A DNA stretch of 64,000 nt, taken from assembly GCA_963837365.1 (NCBI GenBank), contig CAWIMW010000002.1, positions 186,001 to 250,000 on the forward strand, given 5' to 3'. This document shows positions 33,194 to 40,598 of this stretch, piece by piece. Position 1 is the stretch's first letter. Every line of letters starts with the position of its first letter. This DNA comes from CAWBXL01 sp963837365 (GTDB lineage Bacteria > Acidobacteriota > Terriglobia > Terriglobales > Acidobacteriaceae). Below the pieces are notes generated by a model. It was not told the DNA's origin. It did not search any database and saw only the letters and a list, made by a program, of their open reading frames with translations. Position numbers and translations under genes: made by a program.

Positions 33194-33927
33194 CAGGCGA
33201 CCTCCGCCGCTTTTTCACGGCTGGCCTTGCGGCGCGGCGCGGCTTTTTTAACGCTCTTTTCGTCGTCCGATTCCGCTTTGCGCTGCCGCTTGGGCACTGA
33301 ATTCTTTAACGAAACCTGCATCTTCTCCAAAACCGGCTGGGTGAAAATCGCCCAGTCGTAACGCAGCAGATGATACGGATGCACTGCATTGCTGCGCACC
33401 AACTCCACCCCATCCAGGTTGCGCGAGCTCAGTTCCAGATTGCGGTTGCCGTTCTTGGCGGCTTCCACCAGCAGGGCCGTGGAATTAACTTTCAACTTGT
33501 CGAGCGCCTGACGGAAAATCTTCGACTTCGGCTCTTTTACGTCGAAAGCGTTGACCACGATCAACTTGCCATCGGCAAACTTCGCAGCCAGGGCCGAGCG
33601 CAATGCGCCCAGCAACTTCTTGCGGGGAAACGCAAAATCGTAAGACCGCGGCACCGGACCGTGGACCGTCGCGCCGTGACGCCACAGCGGAGAACGCACC
33701 GAACCGATACGGGCGCGGCCAGTGCCCTTCTGCTTCCACAGCTTCTTGCCCGAACCGGAAACCTGCCAGCGGGCCTTGGTGGCGTGGGTTCCGCGATGCT
33801 GCCCGGCGCGATAATGCTTGATTGCTTCCCACAGCAGGTCTTCGTTCACTGCGCCGAAAATCGCGTCGTCCAGTTCGAAGGTGCCGACTTTTCCGCCGCT
33901 CAGATTTTGAATTTCTATCGTTGCCAT
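33193..33927 (-). CDS. rplD: 50S ribosomal protein L4
   Basis: A 244-residue L4: RAGQHRGTHATKARWQVSGS, GTGRARIGSVRSPLWRHGAT and the C-terminal AVHPYHLLRYDWAIFTQPVL. Start at ATG 33925-33927 (ATIEIQNLSGGKVGTF); upstream in-frame codons belong to the spacer. A basic tail of about 45 residues (from PKRQRKAESDDEKSVKK) extends past the usual end. Overlaps rplW by the TGATG junction. Confidence 0.97.
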   Translation of the reverse strand: MATIEIQNLSGGKVGTFELDDAIFGAVNEDLLWEAIKHYRAGQHRGTHATKARWQVSGSGKKLWKQKGTGRARIGSVRSPLWRHGATVHGPVPRSYDFAFPRKKLLGALRSALAAKFADGKLIVVNAFDVKEPKSKIFRQALDKLKVNSTALLVEAAKNGNRNLELSSRNLDGVELVRSNAVHPYHLLRYDWAIFTQPVLEKMQVSLKNSVPKRQRKAESDDEKSVKKAAPRRKASREKAAEVA

Positions 33928-33979
33928 ATATTTCTCGTTGCGTTGACTTTGGCCAAAGACCAATGACCAACGACTGCTT

Positions 33980-34716
33980 TTATGCTTTCTTCGCCGCGCG
34001 CTTGGCTGCCTTCAACGGATCGACCGTGGCTGATCCGGCGAATCCACGACGCTCTCTCGGTGCTTTCTTCGCTTTGGTGATAATCAAATATCCACCGTTC
34101 GGCCCCGGAACGCTGCCTTCGACCACTAACAAGTTGTCGTCTTTCTCAACTCCCAGCACGCGCAGGTTGCGGACGGTCACGCGGGCGTTGCCCATGTGTC
34201 CCGACATACGCATACCTTTAAACACGCGCGACGGAAATGCTGACGAACCGATCGAACCGGTAATTTGAAACATCGAACCGTGCGACTTAGGGCCGCCGGC
34301 AAAGTTGTGGCGCTTCACCACGCCCTGAAACCCTTTGCCTTTGCTGACGCCGACGATGTCCACAAACTTTTCGCCTTCGAAGATGTCCACCAGAATGCGG
34401 TCTCCGGCTTTTACGCCATTGCTCTCTTCCGGCTTCTCGTCGTTATCAAACTCGACTGGGACTTCGCGCACGAAACGCACCGGCGGGACATTGTTTTTGC
34501 CCAGGTGTCCGCGCATCGCCTTGGTGAGCTTCGACTCTTTCACAAACTCAACCAGGCCAATCTGCGCGGAGATATAACCATCACGCGTCGCGTCTTGTGC
34601 TGCGTCACTACACAGGGGCCAGCTTGCAGGACAGTTGCGGGATGAACATCTCCTTTGCTGTCGAACAGCTGCGTCATGCCGACTTTTTTGCCCAGAATTC
34701 CTGCTACTTTTGCCAT
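33980..34716 (-). CDS. rplC: 50S ribosomal protein L3, frameshifted as sequenced
   Basis: The L3 start is clear at ATG 34714-34716 (AKVAGILGKKVGMTQLFDSK, then VHPATVLQAGPCVVTQHKT), but this frame ends shortly after in RRVMVISPRRLAWLSL. The remainder of L3 (KESKLTKAMRGHLGK through the GFQGVVKRHNFAGGPKSHGS and GHMGNARVTVRNLRV core) is in another frame, 33980-34543. Removing two bases in the CGACGCGTGATGG stretch (about 34583-34592) restores KTRRDGYISAQIGLVEFVKE, the expected L3 sequence. Gene length 737 nt is 2 over a codon multiple. L3 is essential for 50S assembly, so a sequencing or assembly error is likely; a real lesion would require another copy. Confidence 0.9.
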
Positions 34717-34830
34717 CGTTTTTTCCGTTTTCTACCAGCTTGGCTTTCGCTATTGGCTGGCGACTACTGGCTCTTCATCATCCTTCACTCGCTCAACTTC
34801 CAGGAGTGACGTCTTTCATACTTCAAGTTG

Positions 34831-35040
34831 TTAAGAGCTAAGCAAATCGTTCCAACGTCGAACACTAAAAATCCTCCAAGCCCACAAGAATCGAACAAGC
34901 ACGCCGCGAATTGTCCTAATACTCCCAACATCCAGGGCCAAAAAGCATGAAACCGAAAGAAAGCCCATTACCCGCAACAGCATCGGCCAATTAAACCGCT
35001 CCTCGATAGCCGCATTCAGGACATCTGCATCCTGCCTCAC
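34831..35040 (-). CDS. Doubtful small ORF in the rpsJ-rplC spacer
   Basis: The 344-nt spacer 34717-35060 is the longest inside the S10 part of the cluster. It contains a 69-codon frame with a GTG start and one hydrophobic stretch (MLLRVMGFLSVSCFLALDVG) and no clear ribosome-binding site. No homologue is recognised and its codon use is unremarkable. It may be nothing; the rest of the spacer shows no gene and lacks the usual palindromic words. Confidence 0.2.
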   Translation of the reverse strand: MRQDADVLNAAIEERFNWPMLLRVMGFLSVSCFLALDVGSIRTIRGVLVRFLWAWRIFSVRRWNDLLSS

Positions 35041-35060
35041 TTGACTGGAGTAGCCTGAAG

Positions 35061-35390
35061 CTATTTATGCTCTTTACCAAATGCCTTAATCTCAACATCC
35101 ACGCCCGCCGGCAGATCGAGCTTCATCAGCGCATCCACGGTCTGCGGCGTCGGATCGAGAATATCGAGCAAACGCTTGTGCGTGCGGATTTCGAACTGCT
35201 CACGCGACTTTTTGTCCACGTGGGGCGAACGCAGCACGCAATACTTGTTCTTCATCGTGGGCAATGGAATCGGGCCCGCGATCTGCGCTCCGGTGCGCTT
35301 GGCGGTTTCGACAATCTCACCCGTCGATTGATCGAGGATGCGGTAGTCGTACGCCTTTAACCGGATTCGTATTTTCTCGTTGCCTATCAC
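35061..35390 (-). CDS. rpsJ: 30S ribosomal protein S10
   Basis: A 109-residue S10 (also NusE in transcription antitermination): EKIRIRLKAYDYRILDQSTG, GPIPLPTMKNKYCVLRSPHV and RTHKRLLDILDPTPQTVDAL. Canonical position between tuf and rplC. Confidence 0.98.
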   Translation of the reverse strand: MIGNEKIRIRLKAYDYRILDQSTGEIVETAKRTGAQIAGPIPLPTMKNKYCVLRSPHVDKKSREQFEIRTHKRLLDILDPTPQTVDALMKLDLPAGVDVEIKAFGKEHK

Positions 35391-35461
35391 TTTTCTTTTT
35401 CCTTACCCCTTCCGGCCGTTCCGGAAGGAAAGAGCTTGTGGCAAGCTGCAAGCCACGAAAT

Positions 35462-35613
35462 AAGCTGTCAGCTGTTAGCTTTCAGCTTGAACCAAAAAAC
35501 CAAAAATCAACCTAAAATCCCTGTCATCCTGAGGCGCGCCTTTTGCGCCGAAGGACCCCTACAATCTCCTCAACTCTCGCCGTTGAAAGCTGATGGCTGA
35601 GAGCTGACAGCTT
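35462..35613. repeat. Palindromic TCAGCTT-type spacer, tuf-rpsJ
   Basis: AAGCTGTCAGCTGTTAGCTT (from 35463) faces AAAGCTGATGGCTGAGAGCT (from 35586, continuing GACAGCTT). The roughly 100-nt loop contains TGTCATCCTGAGGCGCGCC and GCGCCGAAGGACCC, which look like another dispersed repeat. The remaining spacer (35391-35460) is featureless. Confidence 0.75.
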
Positions 35614-35614
35614 C

Positions 35615-36802
35615 CTACGTCACAATCTCGCTGATCGTTCCTGCGCCCACCGTGTGGCCGCCTTCGCGGATGGCGAAGCGCAACCCCTTTTCCATCGCCA
35701 CCGGCGTGATCAGCTCGATTACCAGGCTCACGTTGTCTCCCGGCATCACCATCTCGGTGCCCGCCGGCAGTTCCGCTACTCCGGTCACGTCCGTCGTTCG
35801 CAGGTAAAACTGCGGACGGTAGCCCTTGAAGAACGGCGTATGCCTCCCGCCTTCTTCCTTGGTCAGGATGTAAACCTCCGCCTTAAACTTGGTGTGCGGC
35901 GTGATCGATCCCGGCTTCGCCAGTACCATGCCCCGCTCCACGTCTTCCTTGGCAATACCGCGCAGCAACAGACCAGCGTTGTCTCCCGCCAAGCCTTCAT
36001 CCAGCTGCTTCTTGAACATTTCCACGCCTGTGACTACCGTCTTGCGGGTGTCGCGGAAGCCCACGATCTCGATTTCCTCGCCTACCTTCACCTTGCCACG
36101 CTCGATACGCCCCGTGACCACCGTTCCGCGGCCCGAGATCGAGAAGATATCTTCAATCGGCATCAGGAACGGCTTGTCCAACTCACGCGCCGGCTGCGGC
36201 ACGCTCTTGTCCACCGCTTCCATCAGCTCGTCAATCTGCTTCTCCCACTTGGCTTCCCCGTTCAACGCGCCCAGCGCCGACAAACGCACCACCGGAACGT
36301 CGTCTCCTGGAAACTTGTAAGACTTCAGCAACTCTCTGACTTCAAGCTCTACCAGGTCGAGCAACTCTGCGTCATCCACCGCATCGCACTTGTTCAGCGC
36401 CACCACGATGTAGGGCACACCCACCTGACGCGCCAGCAGCACGTGCTCGCGGGTCTGCGGCATCGGCCCATCGGTCGCCGCGACAACTAAGATCGCCCCA
36501 TCCATCTGCGCCGCGCCGGTGATCATGTTCTTGATGTAGTCGGCGTGACCCGGGCAGTCCACGTGCGCATAGTGACGGTTGGCCGTCTCGTACTCCACGT
36601 GCGCGGTGGCAATGGTGATTCCGCGCGCCTTTTCTTCCGGCGCATTGTCGATCGAATCAAATGACCGGAACACAATCTTCGGGTTGTGCTTCTGCAATAC
36701 CTTGGTGATGGCCGCGGTCAACGTGGTCTTGCCATGATCAATGTGACCAATCGTCCCGACGTTGCAGTGCGGCTTGTTGCGGTCAAATTTTTCTTTCGCC
36801 AT
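35615..36802 (-). CDS. tuf: Elongation factor Tu
   Basis: A 395-residue EF-Tu that delivers aminoacyl-tRNA to the ribosome. GHIDHGKT is at residues 19-26; DCPGHADYIKNMITGAAQMD and NKCD follow, and domains II/III include SISGRGTVVTGRIERGKVKV and GRHTPFFKGYRPQFYLRTTD. Between fusA and rpsJ, the usual str-S10 junction. Only one tuf gene is in the window. Confidence 0.98.
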   Translation of the reverse strand: MAKEKFDRNKPHCNVGTIGHIDHGKTTLTAAITKVLQKHNPKIVFRSFDSIDNAPEEKARGITIATAHVEYETANRHYAHVDCPGHADYIKNMITGAAQMDGAILVVAATDGPMPQTREHVLLARQVGVPYIVVALNKCDAVDDAELLDLVELEVRELLKSYKFPGDDVPVVRLSALGALNGEAKWEKQIDELMEAVDKSVPQPARELDKPFLMPIEDIFSISGRGTVVTGRIERGKVKVGEEIEIVGFRDTRKTVVTGVEMFKKQLDEGLAGDNAGLLLRGIAKEDVERGMVLAKPGSITPHTKFKAEVYILTKEEGGRHTPFFKGYRPQFYLRTTDVTGVAELPAGTEMVMPGDNVSLVIELITPVAMEKGLRFAIREGGHTVGAGTISEIVT

Positions 36803-36866
36803 AGCAGCTCTTAGCTCCTAGCTTTTAGCTTCTAGCTCTAACGCCAATCCTGCTAAATCCTTTGTG

Positions 36867-36883
36867 GCGGGCGATTCGCCCGC
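36867..36883. repeat. Hairpin in the fusA-tuf spacer
   Basis: GCGGGCG (36867-36873) and CGCCCGC (36877-36883) form a 7-bp stem three bases after the fusA stop codon. The other half of the spacer carries AGCTCTTAGCTCCTAGC words before tuf. Confidence 0.65.
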
Positions 36884-36885
36884 TT

Positions 36886-38976
36886 CTACTTGGTTGCGCC
36901 TTGCACCCGCGCGATGATTTCCTCCGAGACCGATCTCGGAGCCTCCTCGTAGCGGGCAAAGTGCATCGAGTATTCCGCACGGCCCTGGGTGCTGGAACGC
37001 ATGTGGGTCGCGTAACCAAACATTTCCGCCAGCGGCACGATAGCCTTGATCACTTGCGAACCGGCGCGGTGCTCCATGCCTTCAATGCGTCCACGGCGCG
37101 AACTCAAGTCGCCCATAATGGTCCCGGCAAAATCTTCCGGGGTCACAACTTCCACCGACATCACCGGCTCAAGCAAAACAGGAGACGCCTTGCGCGCAGC
37201 TTCTTTAAACGCCATCGAACCGGCGATCTTAAACGCCATTTCGTTCGAATCTACGTCGTGATAGCTGCCATCGTACAGCGTGGCCTTCACATCAACCATC
37301 GGATAGCCCGCCAGAATTCCGCCTTCGAGAGCTTCTTTAATACCCTGATCGATTGGCTTAATGAATTCTTTCGGCACCGAGCCACCCGTGATGTCGTTGA
37401 CGAACTCGTAGCCCGTGCCAGCGGGTTGCGGGTCGAGATAAATCTTGGCGTGTCCGTATTGACCGCGTCCGCCGGTCTGGCGAATGTACTTGCCCTCGGC
37501 TTCTGCATGCCTGCGAATGGTCTCGCGATACGCCACTTGCGGCTTGCCAACGTTGGCCTCGACTTTGTACTCGCGCATCATGCGGTCAACGATGATTTCC
37601 AGGTGCAACTCGCCCATGCCGCTGATGATGGTTTGTCCGCTATCGGGATCGGTATGAACTTTAAAGGTGGGGTCTTCCTGGGCCAGCTTGGCCAGCGCCA
37701 TTCCCATTTTTTCCTGGTCAGCTTTGGTCTTGGGCTCAACCGCGACCGAAATGACCGGCACCGCGAAGGTAATCGACTCCAGCGCGACGGGCTTGTCTTC
37801 GTCGCAAATGGTGTCGCCGGTGCTTACGTTCTTGAGGCCCACAGCCGCGCAAATGTCGCCCGCCCAAATTTCGCTGATGTCCTCGCGCTTATTGGCGTGC
37901 ATCTTCAGCAAACGACCGATGCGCTCCGTCTTTCCGGTTCGCGGGTTCAGCACAGAATCGCCCGACTTCAAGCCGCCGGAATATACACGGATGAAAATCA
38001 ATTGGCCGACAAACGAGTCCGCCATGATCTTGAAAGCCAGAGCCGAAAACGGCTCTTCGTCGTCCGCCTTGCGGGTGACAATCTCCTCGAGTTTGTCGGG
38101 ATTGTGGCCCTTGGTCTCGGGCGTATCCAGCGGCGAAGGCAGATAGTCGACCACCGCATCGAGCAGCGGCTGCACACCTTTGTTCTTGAATGATGTGCCT
38201 ACAACCACTGGAAACACTTTTAACGCGATAGTCGATTTGCGCAGCGACTTCTTCAGTTCCTCGGCGGAAATCGCCTCGCCCTCAAGGAACTTGTGCAGCA
38301 TGTCGTCGTCATTTTCGGCGACGGTTTCGACCAACTGCGCGTGGAAGGCTTCCGCCTTCTTCTTCAAATTCTCTGGAATCTCTTCGACGACATATTCCGC
38401 GCCCATGGTCTCGTCTTTCCAGATGATCGCCTTCATCGCAATCAGGTCCACGACGCCGACAAACTTGGCTTCTTGTCCGATGGGAATCTGGATCGCTACC
38501 GGCTTGGCATTCAGGCGCTTGCGGAGGGTGTCAACGGCGTGCTCGAAATCAGCACCCATCTTGTCGATCTTATTGATGAAGCAAATTCTCGGGACCCCGT
38601 ATTTATCAGCCTGACGCCAGACTTTTTCCGACTGCGGCTGCACTCCGTGAACGGCGTCAAACACAGCTACAGCGCCGTCCAACACGCGTAGCGACCGCTC
38701 AACTTCAGCGGTGAAATCGACGTGCCCGGGAGTATCAATAATGTTGATGCGAATGTCGCGCCAGGTACAGGTGGTAGCGGCCGAAGTGATGGTGATGCCA
38801 CGCTCCTGTTCCTGCTCCATCCAGTCCATAGTCGCAGTGCCGTCATGGACCTCTCCGATGCGGTGCGTGCGTCCGGTATAAAACAGGATGCGCTCCGTCG
38901 TAGTGGTCTTACCGGCATCAATGTGGGCCATGATGCCGATGTTCCTGCAACGCTCTAATGGGACTTGTCTTGGCAC
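36886..38976 (-). CDS. fusA: Elongation factor G
   Basis: A 696-residue EF-G, the translocation GTPase. AHIDAGKT (16-23), DTPGHVDFTAEVERSLRVLD and NKIDKMGADF mark the G domain; domains II-V follow with GMGELHLEIIVDRMMREYKV and the C-terminal HMRSSTQGRAEYSMHFARYE. Str-operon position between rpsG and tuf. Confidence 0.98.
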   Translation of the reverse strand: MPRQVPLERCRNIGIMAHIDAGKTTTTERILFYTGRTHRIGEVHDGTATMDWMEQEQERGITITSAATTCTWRDIRINIIDTPGHVDFTAEVERSLRVLDGAVAVFDAVHGVQPQSEKVWRQADKYGVPRICFINKIDKMGADFEHAVDTLRKRLNAKPVAIQIPIGQEAKFVGVVDLIAMKAIIWKDETMGAEYVVEEIPENLKKKAEAFHAQLVETVAENDDDMLHKFLEGEAISAEELKKSLRKSTIALKVFPVVVGTSFKNKGVQPLLDAVVDYLPSPLDTPETKGHNPDKLEEIVTRKADDEEPFSALAFKIMADSFVGQLIFIRVYSGGLKSGDSVLNPRTGKTERIGRLLKMHANKREDISEIWAGDICAAVGLKNVSTGDTICDEDKPVALESITFAVPVISVAVEPKTKADQEKMGMALAKLAQEDPTFKVHTDPDSGQTIISGMGELHLEIIVDRMMREYKVEANVGKPQVAYRETIRRHAEAEGKYIRQTGGRGQYGHAKIYLDPQPAGTGYEFVNDITGGSVPKEFIKPIDQGIKEALEGGILAGYPMVDVKATLYDGSYHDVDSNEMAFKIAGSMAFKEAARKASPVLLEPVMSVEVVTPEDFAGTIMGDLSSRRGRIEGMEHRAGSQVIKAIVPLAEMFGYATHMRSSTQGRAEYSMHFARYEEAPRSVSEEIIARVQGATK

Positions 38977-39008
38977 GTCTTTATATCTACCTTCTGGGGC
39001 TCTGAAAG

Positions 39009-39090
39009 TCAGTTTCTAGCTACTAGCTTCTAGCCACTAGCTTCTAGCCACTGCGCTCTAGGTTTAGCTAGGAGCTGGCGGCTAGGAGCC
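39009..39090. repeat. Palindromic CTAGCTT-type spacer, rpsG-fusA
   Basis: TTTCTAGCTACTAGCTTCTA (from 39013) with further CTAGCCA words faces TTAGCTAGGAGCTGGCGGCT (from 39064). The hairpin begins next to the rpsG stop codon. Confidence 0.8.
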
Positions 39091-39093
39091 TTC

Positions 39094-39564
39094 TTACCAC
39101 CGATAATGCGCAAACGCCTTATTGGCTTCCGCCATACGGTGTACATCTTCTTTCTTCTTGATTGCGGCGCCTTTACCGTTGGCCGCATCCAGTAATTCAT
39201 TCGTGAGCTTATCCACCATGCCCTTCTCGGCGCGTCCCCGAGAATAGGTAATCAACCAGCGGATGGCGAGCGAGGTGCGGCGGTCAGCATTGACTTCGAT
39301 CGGCACCTGGTAGTTCGCGCCACCCACGCGGCGGCTTTTTACTTCGAGCAGCGGCTTGGCGTTCTCGACCGCCTTCTTGAACAGTGTCAGGGCATCCGCA
39401 CCACCCTTCTGCTCAAGGTTGGTCAAGGCCTTATAGAAGATGCCCTCGGCCGTGCTCTTTTTCCCCTGATACATCAGGGAGTTCACAAACTTGGTTACAA
39501 GGTCGGACCCGTAAACCGGATCCATCTCGGTCGCTCTTTTGAAAACATGTCCTTTTCTAGGCAT
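39094..39564 (-). CDS. rpsG: 30S ribosomal protein S7
   Basis: A 156-residue S7, which starts assembly of the small-subunit head: PRKGHVFKRATEMDPVYGSD, LVTKFVNSLMYQGKKSTAEG and SRRVGGANYQVPIEVNADRR. Eight bases after rpsL. Standard length. Confidence 0.98.
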   Translation of the reverse strand: MPRKGHVFKRATEMDPVYGSDLVTKFVNSLMYQGKKSTAEGIFYKALTNLEQKGGADALTLFKKAVENAKPLLEVKSRRVGGANYQVPIEVNADRRTSLAIRWLITYSRGRAEKGMVDKLTNELLDAANGKGAAIKKKEDVHRMAEANKAFAHYRW

Positions 39565-39572
39565 TGCAGCTC

Positions 39573-39947
39573 CTAGCTCTTCGGGCGCTTGGCGCCGTAT
39601 TTGGAACGTCCCTGTTTGCGATCAGCCACGCCAACCGCATCCAGCGTGCCGCGAATCACGTGATAGCGGACGCCGGGAAGGTCCTTCACGCGGCCGCCGC
39701 GGATCAGAACAATCGAGTGCTCCTGCAAATTGTGACCAACGCCAGGGATGTAAGTCGTAACTTCAATCCCGTTCGTCAAGCGTACGCGGGCCACTTTACG
39801 CAGTGCCGAGTTCGGCTTCTTCGGCGTCTGTGTGTAGACGCGGGTACAAACGCCGCGCTTCTGCGGACAACCCTGTAACGCCGGGCTGGCCGTCTTGTAC
39901 CGGGGCCGCTTACGGCCGGAACGCACCAACTGATTGAAAGTAGGCAC
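39573..39947 (-). CDS. rpsL: 30S ribosomal protein S12
   Basis: A 124-residue decoding-centre protein: PTFNQLVRSGRKRPRYKTAS, KKPNSALRKVARVRLTNGIE and the RVKDLPGVRYHVIRGTLDAV block. The Lys in TPKKPNS that decides streptomycin sensitivity is wild type. Start GTG 39945-39947 has TGAGGAG 9-10 nt upstream. First gene of the cluster; the promoter should lie in the gap upstream. Confidence 0.97.
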   Translation of the reverse strand: MPTFNQLVRSGRKRPRYKTASPALQGCPQKRGVCTRVYTQTPKKPNSALRKVARVRLTNGIEVTTYIPGVGHNLQEHSIVLIRGGRVKDLPGVRYHVIRGTLDAVGVADRKQGRSKYGAKRPKS

Positions 39948-40598
39948 TCTTTATTGCTCCTCAGGCCGCGCTTTCCCCTGCGCGCCAGAATTAAGGCGCA
40001 CAAATTCGCGCAACACTGTTCGGCTTTCCCTATTGATTAGGGCTGGATGGCAATCGCCAACCATGCTTCCCACTGCTTTACCCAGCAGGAGATTGCGGCT
40101 TCCGAATCAGACTAAAAGGCTAACGACGGTGGCATCAGGCCAGAACTACAGGAGATGCTCCGTTTCGTTCGCACTACCCGCATAGCCTTCCCTGTGCTTC
40201 AGAATCGGAAGGTGGCGCAGGATGTTTCAGCGAGGGCATCTTCAGCTGGAACCGCTTTCCCCGAAGATGTTAGTTCATCAAAACCAGCTGCATTTACTTT
40301 GGGTTTGTTCGCTACGCTTGACGCAGCCAACTCCCACCACGTACAGGCAACCCAGAATGACTCGCGGAACCTTATGAATATAACAACTTGGGCTGCACAT
40401 CGTCAACACCGTCTTGGCGCATCTCACTGGCAGAGTGATTTCAGAGGGGGTACTTGACGTCGCTCGATCTAACTCTGGATTTCCCTGCGCGGCTCAGACA
40501 GCGCACAGTGCCTCAACTTGCTGAATCCGGAAGTAGCCTCTAAACTGAACGTTTTGCGAATCGTAGGTCATCCGCTCGGTGAAGAGCGGGGAGGATGC
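39948..40598. other. Gene-free interval upstream of rpsL
   Basis: 651 bp between the divergently transcribed rpsL and the lipoprotein gene at 40599. It must hold the promoter of the ribosomal cluster and probably that of the lipoprotein gene, but I see no pair of -35/-10 elements good enough to call. A small stem CCCTA/TAGGG on the minus strand lies at about 40028-40042. Frames such as 40155-40457 show no recognisable protein. Confidence 0.5.

Noticed and set aside
34560..34610. Programmed ribosomal frameshift in rplC
   Set aside because: There is no slippery heptamer or following structure at the site, and no such case is known for L3; an extra dinucleotide explains the break better.
39990..40110. 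Possible riboswitch upstream of rpsL, suggested by short stems and GGGAAAGCCG
   Set aside because: The stems do not match the conserved core of c-di-GMP or other classes that I can recall; kept only as an uncharacterised leader.
40155..40457. A 100-codon plus-strand frame in the gap before the Ig-like lipoprotein
   Set aside because: No ribosome-binding site, no recognisable pattern, and it lies in the expected promoter region.
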